From assembly GCF_026013415.1 (NCBI RefSeq), contig NZ_JAPDOK010000007.1:124001-188000 (forward strand): a stretch of 64,000 bases of DNA. Reading direction: 5' to 3'. Position numbers and translations under genes: made by a program. This DNA comes from Sphingomonas caeni (GTDB lineage Bacteria; Pseudomonadota; Alphaproteobacteria; Sphingomonadales; Sphingomonadaceae). The notes below the pieces were generated by a model. That model was not told the origin of the DNA and did no database searches. It saw only the letters and a program-made list of their open reading frames with translations. The first letter of the stretch is position 1, and every line of letters begins with the position of its first letter. Of this stretch, positions 43,361 to 52,812 are shown piece after piece.

Positions 43361-44968
43361 ATGCGGGTCACGCGCAGAGGCGTTCTGGGAAGCATGGGCG
43401 GCAGCGCCGCGGCGGCGCTCGCCCCGCTCCCGGCGGCATCGGCACCGATCGAGCCCAACTGGTCGGCGCTCGGCAATGCCTACGCCGTCCCCGAATGGTT
43501 CCGCGACGCCAAGTTCGGCATCTGGGCGCATTGGAGCGCGCAGTGCGTCCCCGAAAATGGCGACTGGTACGGCCGCCAGATGTACCAGCAGGGCAACCCC
43601 TTTTACGAGCATCACCTCAAACATTACGGCCATCCCGCCGACACCGGCTTCATGGAGATCGAGAATCTCTGGAAGGCGGAGAATTGGGACCCCGAACACC
43701 TGATCGGGCTCTACAAGGCGGCGGGCGCCAAATATTTCATGGCGCTCGGCTGCCATCACGACAATCTCGACACGTTCGACAGCAAGCACCACGCGTGGAA
43801 CACGCTTCGGGTGGGTCCCAAGCGCGACATTATCGGCACCTGGGAAAAGATCGTCCGCCGCGAGGGGCTGCGCTTCGGCGTCTCGAACCACAGTTCGCAC
43901 GCCTGGCATTGGTGGCAGACCGCCTACGGCTATGACGCCGAGGGCCCGCGCGCGGGCGAACGCTACGACGCGTTCAGGCTGCGCAAGGAGGACGGCGCGG
44001 GGAAATGGTGGGACGGGCTCGATCCGCAGGAGCTTTATACCGGTCCCTCGATGGTGCCCCCGGGCGGCATCACCACCAAGGAAGCGATGCAGGACTGGGT
44101 CGATGTCCATTCGGGCCGCTGGATGGAATTCGCGCCCGAGCAGAACCCGCTATTCGTCGCCAAATGGCTGCTCCGCCAGAAGGACATGGTCGAGAAGTAC
44201 AAGCCCGACATCATCTATCAGGACGGCTACGGCCTTCCCTTCGGCAGCGTCGGGCTCGAAGCCCTGGCGCATTATTACGATCATGCGAACCAGGTGAACG
44301 GCGCGCCCGATGTGGTGATGACGGTAAACAGCCTCAGCGACTTCCAGCAACGCGCGCTGGTCGAAAGCGTCGAGCGCGGTTTCTCCGATCGGCTCCGCGC
44401 GCGGCCATGGCAGACCGCCACCTGCATCGGCGACTGGCATTACAGCCGCTGGCGCTATGACGCGAAGGGCTATGTCCCCGCCGAAAGGGTGATCCAGCGC
44501 CTGTGCGACGTCGTATCGAAGAACGGCAACCTCCTCCTCTCGATCCCCGTCCGCGGCGACGGCACGATCGACAGCGAGGAGGAGAAGATCGTCGCCGGCA
44601 TCACCGCGTGGACCAAGCGCAACGGCGACGCGGCGATCTTCGGCTCGCGGCCATGGCGCGTCTTTGGCGAGGGGCCGACCAAGGTCACCGGCGCCGCATT
44701 CAATGAAGGCAAGGTCGAGTTCGCGCCGGGCGATGTGCGCTACACGGTCAACAAGGGCGCGCTCTACGCCGCGTTCCTGAAATGGCCTGATGCGCCGGTG
44801 ACGCTCAAATCGATCCCTGCCGATGCGCAGATCGAGCGCATCGCCTTGCTCGGCGGCGGCAAGACCAAGTTCGCGCGAAACGCGGGGGGCCTCGAAGTCA
44901 CCCTGCCTCGCGCCAGGCCCGGCGATTTCGTGCCGGTGATCAAAATCGACGGGAGGGGATTGATATGA
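43361..44968 (+). CDS. Alpha-L-fucosidase, glycoside hydrolase family 29
   Basis: This 535-residue secreted enzyme removes terminal alpha-L-fucose from glycans. A twin-arginine signal (VTRRGVLGSMGGSAAAALAP) is followed by the GH29 barrel: EWFRDAKFGIWAHWSAQCVP, GAKYFMALGCHHDNLDTFDS, FGVSNHSSHAWHWW and KPDIIYQDGYG, where the Asp after YQ is the expected nucleophile. Then NGNLLLSIPVRGDGTID and a C-terminal beta domain. GAGAGGAGAGCG precedes the ATG. Its stop overlaps the FucP start (ATGA), tying release of fucose to its uptake. Confidence 0.93.
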   Translation: MRVTRRGVLGSMGGSAAAALAPLPAASAPIEPNWSALGNAYAVPEWFRDAKFGIWAHWSAQCVPENGDWYGRQMYQQGNPFYEHHLKHYGHPADTGFMEIENLWKAENWDPEHLIGLYKAAGAKYFMALGCHHDNLDTFDSKHHAWNTLRVGPKRDIIGTWEKIVRREGLRFGVSNHSSHAWHWWQTAYGYDAEGPRAGERYDAFRLRKEDGAGKWWDGLDPQELYTGPSMVPPGGITTKEAMQDWVDVHSGRWMEFAPEQNPLFVAKWLLRQKDMVEKYKPDIIYQDGYGLPFGSVGLEALAHYYDHANQVNGAPDVVMTVNSLSDFQQRALVESVERGFSDRLRARPWQTATCIGDWHYSRWRYDAKGYVPAERVIQRLCDVVSKNGNLLLSIPVRGDGTIDSEEEKIVAGITAWTKRNGDAAIFGSRPWRVFGEGPTKVTGAAFNEGKVEFAPGDVRYTVNKGALYAAFLKWPDAPVTLKSIPADAQIERIALLGGGKTKFARNAGGLEVTLPRARPGDFVPVIKIDGRGLI

Positions 44969-46215
44969 CCGACAAGGCGAAACGTTACCTCTTGCCGCTG
45001 ATCCTGATCGTCAGCCTCTTCTTCCTGTGGGGCGCGGCGAACAACCTCAACGACGTGCTGATGAAGCATTTCAAAAAGGCGTTCATCCTCGACGATTTCC
45101 AGACCGGCCTGATCCAGTCGGCCTTTTATTTCGGCTATTTCTGCTTCGCGATCCCCGCCGCCTTGTTCATGAAGCGCTTCGGCTACAAGGCCGCGGTGGT
45201 GCTCGGCCTCGCGCTGTTCGGCGCGGGCGCTTTGCTCTTCCTCCCCGCCGCGGATTCGCGCAGCTACGCCTTCTTCCTGCTCGCGCTCTATGTGCTCGCG
45301 AGCGGCCTCGCCTTTCTCGAAACCTCGGCCAATCCGCTGGTGACCGTGCTCGGCGATCCCTCGGGCGCCGAGCAGCGCCTCAATTTCGCGCAGAGCTTCA
45401 ACCCGCTCGGCTCGATCACCGGCGTGCTGATCGGCAGCAACTTCATCCTTTCGGGCGTCGAATATACCCCCGAGCAGACCGCGGCGATGAGCGACAGCGC
45501 GCTCCAGGCCTATTACGCCGCCGAGACCGCGGCGGTGAAGGGCCCATACCTCGTGATCGGCCTGTTCGTGCTAGTCTGGGCGGCGCTCGTCGCCTTCGTG
45601 AAGTTCCCGCCCGCCGCGGCCAAGGTCGAGGACGAAGTCGCCAGCAAGGGCGATTACGGCGCGTTGTTCGGCAAGCCGCTCTTCCTGCTCGGGGTGGTCG
45701 CGCAATTCTTCTATGTCGGCGCGCAGGTCGGGGTGTGGAGCTTCCTGATCCGCTACACCCAGGCCGAACTGCCCGGGACCGGCGAGAAATGGGCGGCGCA
45801 GGCGATCACCATCTCGCTGGTCCTGCTGTTCGTCGGCCGCTTCCTCGGCGCCGCGGCGATGAGCCGGATCGCACCGGCGAAGCTGCTCGCCGGGTTCGCC
45901 GCGATCAACGTTCTGCTCTGCATCGTCGGCGCCCTTGTGGGCGGCAGCACCGGCCTCGCCGCGCTGATCGCGACCAGCCTGTTCATGTCGATCATGTTCC
46001 CGACGATCTTCGCGCTGTCGTTGCGCGGCCTCGGCCCGCTCACCAAGGCGGGATCGTCGCTGCTGGTCATGTCGATCATCGGCGGCGCGGTGCTGACCGC
46101 GGTGATGGGCTACATCTCGGACAAGTCGTCGATCGCGCTGGCGATGCTCGTCCCCGCCCTGGCCTTCGTCGCGGTGTTCGCCTTCGCCCGCAGCGCGGGG
46201 AAAGCCGCCGCTTGA
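44965..46215 (+). CDS. fucP: L-fucose:H+ symporter
   Basis: This is a 416-residue major facilitator protein of the FucP family with about twelve membrane segments. FFLWGAANNLNDVLMKHFKK (about 15-34) and LIQSAFYFGYFCFAIPAAL are signature regions, with LNFAQSFNPLGSITGVLIGS in the middle. It imports L-fucose set free by the fucosidase upstream. The ATG overlaps the fucosidase stop, and its own stop overlaps the TTG start of the lactonase gene. Confidence 0.92.
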   Translation: MTDKAKRYLLPLILIVSLFFLWGAANNLNDVLMKHFKKAFILDDFQTGLIQSAFYFGYFCFAIPAALFMKRFGYKAAVVLGLALFGAGALLFLPAADSRSYAFFLLALYVLASGLAFLETSANPLVTVLGDPSGAEQRLNFAQSFNPLGSITGVLIGSNFILSGVEYTPEQTAAMSDSALQAYYAAETAAVKGPYLVIGLFVLVWAALVAFVKFPPAAAKVEDEVASKGDYGALFGKPLFLLGVVAQFFYVGAQVGVWSFLIRYTQAELPGTGEKWAAQAITISLVLLFVGRFLGAAAMSRIAPAKLLAGFAAINVLLCIVGALVGGSTGLAALIATSLFMSIMFPTIFALSLRGLGPLTKAGSSLLVMSIIGGAVLTAVMGYISDKSSIALAMLVPALAFVAVFAFARSAGKAAA

Positions 46216-46982
46216 TCGACGCGCACCAGCATTTCTGGAGGCTGGGCGAGCACGATTGCAGCTGGCCGACCGAGGCCGAGGCGGCGATCCACTGCGACTT
46301 CCTGCCCGCGGATTGGGAGGCGGTGGCGCTGCCGTGCGGCGTCACCGGCAGCGTGCTCGTCCAGAGCCAGGAGAGTGCGCGCGACACGCTCTGGCTACTC
46401 GAGCTGGCCGGGCGGCACGACTTCATTCTCGGCGTGGTCGGCTGGGCCGACCTGACGCTGCCTCTGCCCCGCAGCCCATGGCTCAAGGGCCTCAGGCCGA
46501 TGGTCCAGGGCTATCCCGCCGGCTTCCTCGACAACCCCGCGCTCGATCCCGGTCTGGCCGCGATGGCCGAGCAGGGGCTGGTGTTCGACGCGCTCGTCCG
46601 CCCACGGCATTTGCCCGAACTCGAGCGCTTGGCGCTCCGCCATCCCACGCTGTCGATCGTCGTCGATCACGCTGCCAAGCCGGATTTCGCAAACGGCATT
46701 TCCGACTGGCAGCTCGACCTCGACAACCTCGCGGGCTTTCCGAATATCAGCTGCAAGCTCTCCGGCTTGGTGACGGAGATACCCGCCAGGCACATGGACT
46801 GGGCCATCGCCTGGTTGTTCGACCTGTTCGGACCCGACCGGCTGATCTGGGGCAGCGACTGGCCGGTGCTCAACCTCGCCGGCAGCTACGCGGGGTGGCT
46901 CGCCCAAGCTAAGGCAGCGATCCCGTCGCAGTCCCGCGCCGCCGTCTTCAACGACAACGCCCGCCGCATCTACAAACTCTAA
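46212..46982 (+). CDS. L-fucono-1,5-lactonase (amidohydrolase family)
   Basis: This 256-residue amidohydrolase-2 family enzyme should open the lactone made by fucose dehydrogenase to L-fuconate. It starts IDAHQHFWRLG with the metal-binding HxH, and has LVQSQESARDTLWLL, IVVDHAAKPDF and near the end LIWGSDWPVLNLAG with the conserved Asp. The start is a TTG embedded in the fucP stop (TTGA), since the HxH motif begins four residues later and no upstream start is free; this is a rare start choice fixed by coupling. It ends 21 bases before the converging GH31 gene. Confidence 0.87.
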   Translation: MIDAHQHFWRLGEHDCSWPTEAEAAIHCDFLPADWEAVALPCGVTGSVLVQSQESARDTLWLLELAGRHDFILGVVGWADLTLPLPRSPWLKGLRPMVQGYPAGFLDNPALDPGLAAMAEQGLVFDALVRPRHLPELERLALRHPTLSIVVDHAAKPDFANGISDWQLDLDNLAGFPNISCKLSGLVTEIPARHMDWAIAWLFDLFGPDRLIWGSDWPVLNLAGSYAGWLAQAKAAIPSQSRAAVFNDNARRIYKL

Positions 46983-47003
46983 CCCTCATCCCGGCGAAGA
47001 TGG

Positions 47004-49856
47004 TTACGGTCGCCGCACCACCAGCTGCTCGCCCTTGTACACCAGGCTGATCGCGCCGTTCTCGCCAAAGTCCGGCACCGTCGCCGCACCCGGCCCGTAG
47101 AAGCGAACCGAGATCGCGCGCTTGCCCGGCATTCCCGGATAGCTACCCTCCCGCGCACCGATGGTCAGCGTGGCCGTAGCCTCGTCCCACTTCACCGGCA
47201 CCCGCGCGAACTGACCCTGCTTGTAGCCGGGGCTCAGCCCGTCATCCTCGTAGAGCGAGAAGCTGCCATTTGCCCCGGTGAAGACATGCAGCACGATCGG
47301 CCCGTCGGGCTGCTCGCCGGTCCATTGCGTCGCCGGGCCCGTCGGTACGATCGATCCGGCGCGGACGAACAGCGGCATCCACTCGCGCGGCGCATTGGCC
47401 TTCACCACCTGCCCGCCCTTGTAGAAAACCCCGGTCGCGAAATCATACCAGCCGGTGCCGGCAGGCAGATACACGTCACGCTCGCGCGCCTCGAACTCGG
47501 TCACCGGCGCCACGAGAAAGGCTGGTCCGAACATATATTCGTCGTCGATATTCCACGCCTTGCGGTCGCCCGGAAAGTCCATGACGAGCCCGCGCATCAT
47601 CGTCCCGTCATGGTGCCAGGTGTCGGCGGCGATCGTGTAGATATAGGGCATCAGCCGGTAGCGGAGCCGGTCGTACGCGACCATCGAATCGTACATTGGC
47701 TGGTCATTCGCCGCGATCTCGAAGATCTCGCGCTTGGGCGTCTCGCCATGGCTGCGGAACAGCGGGCTGAAGGCGCCGAACTGGAACCAGCGCAGGTTGA
47801 GCTCACGCCACTCGGCGGTGTGCGCCGGGTCCTGCCGTGTATAACGGTCCTCGAGCGCGAAGCCGCCGATATCGTGGGTCCAGTTGGGGATGCCCGACAT
47901 CGACAGGTTGGTGCCCGCCGAGATCTGGTCGCGCAGGTCGCTCCAGCGCGACGCGACATCGCCCGACCACAGGGCCGAACTCGTCCGCTGCGTGCCGCCA
48001 AAGCCTGAACGCGTCAGGATGAAAGGGCGCACATCGGGCCTCGCCGCGCGCAGCCCGTCCGCCACGCCGCCGCCATGGACGAGCGGGAAGCTGTTGAAGA
48101 ACGCCGCGCCCGGCCCCATCGCCGTGGGTCCCATCCGCTCGGCGCGCTCCTCGATCGACAGGTTCGAATGGATATCGGGTTCGGTCGCATCCATCCACCA
48201 GGCGTCGAAACCCTTGTCGACCAGCCCCTCTTTCATCTGGCGGAAATAGATTTGCCGCGCCTCGGGAGCATAGGGATCGTAATCGGTATTCTCATAGCCG
48301 GGGCCGACCCAGTCCTTTTCATGGGCTTCGAGGTTCCCCTGATACAGGAAGCCCTTGGCGTTCAGCTCCTGCGCGTTCTTCGTATTGGGATAGAATTTCG
48401 GCCAGACCGAAATCATCACCCGCGCATTCATCGCATGGACCTCGTTCACCATGCCCACCGGATCGGGGAAGCGCTTGGGATCGAAGCAGTGGCAGCCCCA
48501 CTGGTTTTCGGGCCAGTAGAACCAGTCCTGGACGATATTATCGATCGGGATCTGCCGCTTGCGATATTCGCGGACCACGCCGAGCAGCTGCTCCTGCGTC
48601 TCGTAGCGCTGGCGGCTCTGCCAGAAGCCATAGGCCCAGACGGGCATCATCTCGGCCTTGCCGGTCAGCGCGCGATAGCCGGCGATCACGCCGTCCATAT
48701 TCTCGCCCGCGACGAAGTAATAATCGATCGCCTTGGCGGTGTCCGACGACATCCACAGCGAATGCCGGTCGGGTGCTTCCATCGGGTTGCTGTGGAAAAA
48801 GGCGATATAGCCGGCATTGGGTTCCCATTCGATCCGGATGCTGACCTTTTTGCCCTTGGTCATCGGCAGGTCGAAATTGCGGAACCAGGGATTCCAGTTC
48901 TGCCGCCACGCGTCGATCACCAGCTTGCCGTCGATATAGAGCTTCACATAGCTCGAGACATAAAGGCGGAACTTGTGGATGCCGGTCTTGTCCGGGACGA
49001 CATCGCCCGACCAGACGACATGCTGCTTGCCGACCACCACGCCCTGGGTGTTCTGGCCGCTCTCGGGCGAGGCCTGGGTCTGCGCCTTGGCGGCGGCGGG
49101 CCAGTTCACCTGATCCTTGATGAACTGATAGTCGATGAACTTTTCCTGCCGGCTCACCGCCAGCCGCTCGCCCAGATAATAATCGGCCTTCCAGCCGGGC
49201 TTTCCGCCGCTCGTCACCAGCATCGTCTCGCCGACGTGACGGTAAGGGACCGGATTCCCGAAGCGGCTGATGCCATTGTTATCCCAAAGCAGCCCGTAAT
49301 TGCGCGTCGAGACGACGAACGGGACCGCGATGTCCATATTGTGCTGGGCGAGTTCGACGTCCTCGCCATTATAGTTCATCTGCCGGTTCTGGTGCTGGCC
49401 GAGCCCGAAGAACCCCTCATCGGTGCTGCGGTTGAACTGCTGATCGATGCTGAGATAGCCCGGCGTGCCGGAGGACGGGATGAAGAGGCCCCGGGTCGCT
49501 TCGGTCAGCACGATACTGCCCTTGGCGTCGCGGAAGCGGACATTGCCGTCGGACAGGCGGATCTCGGCGGTCGCGTGCGGCAGCTTGAGCGTCACCACGC
49601 CCTTGGCATTGGTCACCTCGGGATCGCCACTCGGCTGCGCCGTCACCATCAGGCTCGCGGGCAGGTTGAGGTCGATGACTGGCAGCGCTGTCACCCGGAA
49701 GCTCGAATCGCCATAGGCGATCACGCGGACGCGCTTGGCCGGGCCGCCATCGGGGGTCACCACCACGCCGTGCGGCACGGTGACGACTTCGGAGGCCATT
49801 GCCTGGCAAGAAAACAGCGCCGTGATCAGCGCGGCCGCGCCCAGAAATCCCTTCAA
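47004..49856 (-). CDS. Glycoside hydrolase family 31 with PA14 insert (alpha-xylosidase-like)
   Basis: This exported enzyme of about 950 residues has a signal peptide (KGFLGAAALITALFSCQAMA) and an N-terminal beta domain. A PA14 domain follows (about 270-360: GIHKFRLYVSSYVKLYIDGK), then the GH31 barrel with nucleophile Asp in GFDAWWMDATEPD and acid/base Asp in SALWSGDVASRW, and C-terminal beta domains. GH31 alpha-xylosidases with a PA14 insert act on xyloglucan oligosaccharides (as in Cellvibrio), which are often fucosylated, matching the fucosidase next to it. The TTG at 49,856 is preferred because AGGAG lies eight bases upstream; a GTG six bases earlier would be too close. Confidence 0.88.
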   Translation of the reverse strand: MKGFLGAAALITALFSCQAMASEVVTVPHGVVVTPDGGPAKRVRVIAYGDSSFRVTALPVIDLNLPASLMVTAQPSGDPEVTNAKGVVTLKLPHATAEIRLSDGNVRFRDAKGSIVLTEATRGLFIPSSGTPGYLSIDQQFNRSTDEGFFGLGQHQNRQMNYNGEDVELAQHNMDIAVPFVVSTRNYGLLWDNNGISRFGNPVPYRHVGETMLVTSGGKPGWKADYYLGERLAVSRQEKFIDYQFIKDQVNWPAAAKAQTQASPESGQNTQGVVVGKQHVVWSGDVVPDKTGIHKFRLYVSSYVKLYIDGKLVIDAWRQNWNPWFRNFDLPMTKGKKVSIRIEWEPNAGYIAFFHSNPMEAPDRHSLWMSSDTAKAIDYYFVAGENMDGVIAGYRALTGKAEMMPVWAYGFWQSRQRYETQEQLLGVVREYRKRQIPIDNIVQDWFYWPENQWGCHCFDPKRFPDPVGMVNEVHAMNARVMISVWPKFYPNTKNAQELNAKGFLYQGNLEAHEKDWVGPGYENTDYDPYAPEARQIYFRQMKEGLVDKGFDAWWMDATEPDIHSNLSIEERAERMGPTAMGPGAAFFNSFPLVHGGGVADGLRAARPDVRPFILTRSGFGGTQRTSSALWSGDVASRWSDLRDQISAGTNLSMSGIPNWTHDIGGFALEDRYTRQDPAHTAEWRELNLRWFQFGAFSPLFRSHGETPKREIFEIAANDQPMYDSMVAYDRLRYRLMPYIYTIAADTWHHDGTMMRGLVMDFPGDRKAWNIDDEYMFGPAFLVAPVTEFEARERDVYLPAGTGWYDFATGVFYKGGQVVKANAPREWMPLFVRAGSIVPTGPATQWTGEQPDGPIVLHVFTGANGSFSLYEDDGLSPGYKQGQFARVPVKWDEATATLTIGAREGSYPGMPGKRAISVRFYGPGAATVPDFGENGAISLVYKGEQLVVRRP

Positions 49857-50068
49857 AGCCACGTCTCCTAAAAATCGATTCCGGTCTCTCGCCGGGATTC
49901 GCCAGTGCAAAGCGCCTACGTGCGTGAAAGCGGGATACAGGCTAGCGCCCTACCCCGCAATCGCCAGTCCCCGAAACAGGCGAGTCCTGCGCTGCCGCAG
50001 AGGCATGTGACAGCGCAGGACCGCGGCGAACGGGGAGCGCTGTCCGACGCGCCCCGTCCGAACTCGTT

Positions 50069-51382
50069 TCACCGCCCCTGCCACTCTAAGGCGGCCGTCG
50101 CCCTTTCGGCGCCATGGGCGTATTCCATCAGCGTTCTCCGCTTCATCTCGATCGAGAAGCCCGGTCGCTCGGGCACCAGATACGCCCCGTTTTGCACCAC
50201 GCACGGATCGACGAAATGCTCGTGGAGATGGTCGACATATTCGATCACCCGATTCTCCATCGTCGCGGCAAAGGCGAGATAGTCGATCATCGCGAGGTGC
50301 TGGACATATTCGCACAGCCCCACACCCCCCGCATGCGGGCACACCGGCAGCTCGTATTTCGCCGCCATCAGCAGCACCGCGAGTACCTCGTTCACCCCGC
50401 CCAGCCGGCACGCGTCGATCTGGACCACATCGATCGCGCCGCGCATGATCAGCTGCTTGAAGATGACCCGGTTCTGGCACATCTCGCCGGTCGCGACGCG
50501 CATCGGCGCGATCGCCTCCCGGATCGCGCGGTGCCCCTCGATATCGTCGGGGCTGGTCGGCTCCTCGATCCACCAGGGGTCGGCAAAGGCCAGCGCCTTG
50601 AGGTGCGCGATTGCCTCATCGACTTCCCACACCTGGTTGGCGTCGATCATCAGCTTGCGGTCCGGCCCCAGCGCGTCGCGCGCAATCGCAACGCGGCGGA
50701 TATCGTCCTCAACGCTGCGCCCGACCTTGAGCTTCACATGGTCGAACCCCGCCTCGACCGCCTCGCGGCACAGCCGCCGCAGCTTGGCGTCGGAGTAACC
50801 CAGCCAGCCGGCGGAGGTCGTATAGGCCGGATAGCCCTCGCGCTCGAGTATTTCGAACCGCTCCGCCTTCCCCACCGCGCGCGCCTCAAGCAGCGCCAGA
50901 CCTTCCGCCGGCGTGATGCAATCGGTGATGTAGCGGAAATCGATCAGCCCGATCAGCTCCTTCGGGCTCATCTCGCCGATCAGCCGCCACAGCGGCTTCC
51001 CCGCGGTCTTGCCGAGCAGGTCCCAGACGGCGTTGACGACCGCGCCGGTGGCGAGATGGATCACGCCCTTTTCGGGTCCGATCCAGCGCAATTGGCTGTC
51101 GCCGGTGAGATGCCGCCAGAAGCGCGCGCCATCCTCGCGGATCCAGTCGAGATCGAGCCCCTCGACCAGCGGCGCCAGCGCCTGGATCGCGTGGCAGCAG
51201 ATATCGTTGCCGCGCCCGATGGTGAAGGTCAGCCCATGCCCCTCGAACCCGCCGAGATCGGTCTCGAGGACGCAATAAGCCGCCGAGTAATCCGGATCGG
51301 CGTTCATCGCGTCCGATCCATCGAGCCGCTGCGACGTGGGAAAGCGGATGTCGAGCACACGGAGCTTGGTAATGACCGTCAA
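50069..51382 (-). CDS. L-fuconate dehydratase
   Basis: This 437-residue enolase-superfamily enzyme dehydrates L-fuconate to 2-keto-3-deoxy-L-fuconate. Visible active-site segments: GFDHVKLKVGRSVEDDIRR with the KxK base, LMIDANQVWEVDEA, DPWWIEEPTSPDD and VATGEMCQN with metal ligands, and CPHAGGVGLCEYVQ with the His of the Asp-His dyad. Length and motifs match the Xanthomonas enzyme. It is divergent from the mutarotase gene across a 114-base region holding a candidate operator, and is upstream of GH31 on the same strand. Confidence 0.93.
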   Translation of the reverse strand: MTVITKLRVLDIRFPTSQRLDGSDAMNADPDYSAAYCVLETDLGGFEGHGLTFTIGRGNDICCHAIQALAPLVEGLDLDWIREDGARFWRHLTGDSQLRWIGPEKGVIHLATGAVVNAVWDLLGKTAGKPLWRLIGEMSPKELIGLIDFRYITDCITPAEGLALLEARAVGKAERFEILEREGYPAYTTSAGWLGYSDAKLRRLCREAVEAGFDHVKLKVGRSVEDDIRRVAIARDALGPDRKLMIDANQVWEVDEAIAHLKALAFADPWWIEEPTSPDDIEGHRAIREAIAPMRVATGEMCQNRVIFKQLIMRGAIDVVQIDACRLGGVNEVLAVLLMAAKYELPVCPHAGGVGLCEYVQHLAMIDYLAFAATMENRVIEYVDHLHEHFVDPCVVQNGAYLVPERPGFSIEMKRRTLMEYAHGAERATAALEWQGR

Positions 51383-51423
51383 ACTTCGCCCTCTCCGCTC
51401 GTGCGTTTGCAGATGCTTTCCAT

Positions 51424-51452
51424 TTTCATATGTGCCAAAGGCAGCTGGCGCA
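51424..51452. promoter_or_regulatory. Candidate IclR-type operator in the fucose divergent promoter
   Basis: The bases TTTCATATGTGCCAAA at 51,424-51,439 followed by TGGCGCA up to about 51,452 recur in slightly shorter form before the IclR gene (54,524-54,546). The site lies between the divergent fuconate dehydratase and mutarotase genes, so one regulator could control both directions. Binding is inferred. Confidence 0.4.
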
Positions 51453-51496
51453 AGCTCGGATATGAGTTATGGTCGCTACAACGGAGAGGAAAAGTG

Positions 51497-51829
51497 ATGG
51501 GACAGCGCTTGTGCTTCGCGCTCGATCTGGTCGACGATGCGGCGCTGATCGCCGAATATGAGGCGCGCCACGCACCGGGCGCGGTGTGGCCGGCGGTGAC
51601 TGCCTATATCCGCGCGCGGGGCTTTCTCGACATGGAAATCTGGCGCACCGGCGACCGGATGGTAATGATCGCGGAGGTCGCCGCCGATTTCCCCCGCCCC
51701 GCCCCGGAGCCGCCCGAGAATACCGATTGGGAAGCCCTGATGTGGCGCTTCCAAAAGGCATTGCCGCATGCCGCACAGGGCGAAAAATGGCTTCCGATGA
51801 CCCGCATCTTCAGCCTGGGAGAGCAGTGA
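51497..51829 (+). CDS. L-rhamnose/L-fucose mutarotase (RhaM-like)
   Basis: This 110-residue protein of the RhaM (DUF718) ferredoxin-like family interconverts sugar anomers. Seen are RLCFALDLVDDAALIAEYEA near the start, the segment HAPGAVWPAVTAYIRARG, and WRTGDRMVMIAEV; the C-terminal region has KWLPMTRIFSL. Family position suggests L-rhamnose, but the operon (fucose dehydrogenase directly downstream) indicates L-fucose as the substrate here. ATG at 51,497, with GAGAGGA upstream (a GTG lies one codon earlier). Its stop overlaps the GTG start of the next gene. Confidence 0.85.
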   Translation: MGQRLCFALDLVDDAALIAEYEARHAPGAVWPAVTAYIRARGFLDMEIWRTGDRMVMIAEVAADFPRPAPEPPENTDWEALMWRFQKALPHAAQGEKWLPMTRIFSLGEQ

Positions 51830-52812
51830 TTCGCAGGCGCACGATCGGCGCGCTGAGCGTCCCGGAACTCGGCTTCGGCACCGCCCCGCTCGGCAATCTC
51901 TATCGCGAGATCGCCCCTGAGGACGCGCGCGCCACCATCCTCGCCGCGCAACAGGCCGGACTCGGCTATGCCGACACCGCCCCGCATTACGGCCTCGGCC
52001 TCGCCGAGAAGCGCCTCGGCGCGGCGCTCGCCGCGGAGACGATCGTCTCGACCAAGGTCGGCCGCGTGATGATCCCCGCCCAGGGGCCCTTCCCGCCCGA
52101 ACGCAACTGCTTCTTCACCCAGGAGCCGTTCGAGCCCATCTACGACTATACCCATGACGGCGTGCTCCGCTCGCACGACGACAGCCTTGCGCGCTTGGGC
52201 CGCGACCGGATCGAGATCCTCTTCATCCACGATATCGGCCGCCTCACTCATGGCGATGCACATCCCGCGATGCTCGCCCAATTGTTCGACGGCGGCGGTT
52301 TCCGCGCGCTCCAGCGGCTGCGCGACGAGGGCGCGATCGACGCGTTCGGGATCGGGGTCAACGAGACCGAAGTGGCGATCGAGATCATGGACCGGGTCCA
52401 TCTCGACGTGATCCTGATGGCGGGCCGCTACACGCTGCTCGAACAGGGCGCGCTCACCGATTTCTTCCCGCGCTGCCAGGCCGAGGGCACCGCGATCGTC
52501 ATCGGCGGCCCGTACAATTCGGGCCTGCTCACCGGCGGCGCAACCTACAATTACGAAACCGCGCCTGCCGCCATCGTCGAGCGTGCCCGCATGATCGAGG
52601 CGGTCTGTACGCGGCACGGCGTTGCGCTCGGCGCCGCGGCGCTGCAATTCCCGCTCGCGCATCCGGCGGTGGCCTCGGTCATCCCCGGACTCGCCAGTAT
52701 CAAGGAGGTCCAGGAAACCGTGGAGCGTCACGAGACGGCCATCCCCGCCGCTTTGTGGGATGAACTCAAGGCCGAGAAACTCCTCTCGGCGCAAGCCCCG
52801 GTGCCCGCATGA
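51826..52812 (+). CDS. L-fucose dehydrogenase (aldo/keto reductase family)
   Basis: This 328-residue aldo/keto reductase should oxidise L-fucose at C1 to the lactone, using NAD(P)+. Motifs: LGFGTAPLGNLYREI (about 14-28), YADTAPHYGLGLAEKRLG with the catalytic Asp and Tyr, STKVGR with Lys, and FIHDIG with His. C-terminal LQFPLAHPAVASVIPGL is the cofactor region. It starts with GTG within the preceding stop (GTGA), and its stop overlaps the next ATG. It belongs to the D-threo-aldose/L-fucose 1-dehydrogenase branch; D-arabinose could also be a substrate. Confidence 0.88.
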   Translation: MIRRRTIGALSVPELGFGTAPLGNLYREIAPEDARATILAAQQAGLGYADTAPHYGLGLAEKRLGAALAAETIVSTKVGRVMIPAQGPFPPERNCFFTQEPFEPIYDYTHDGVLRSHDDSLARLGRDRIEILFIHDIGRLTHGDAHPAMLAQLFDGGGFRALQRLRDEGAIDAFGIGVNETEVAIEIMDRVHLDVILMAGRYTLLEQGALTDFFPRCQAEGTAIVIGGPYNSGLLTGGATYNYETAPAAIVERARMIEAVCTRHGVALGAAALQFPLAHPAVASVIPGLASIKEVQETVERHETAIPAALWDELKAEKLLSAQAPVPA

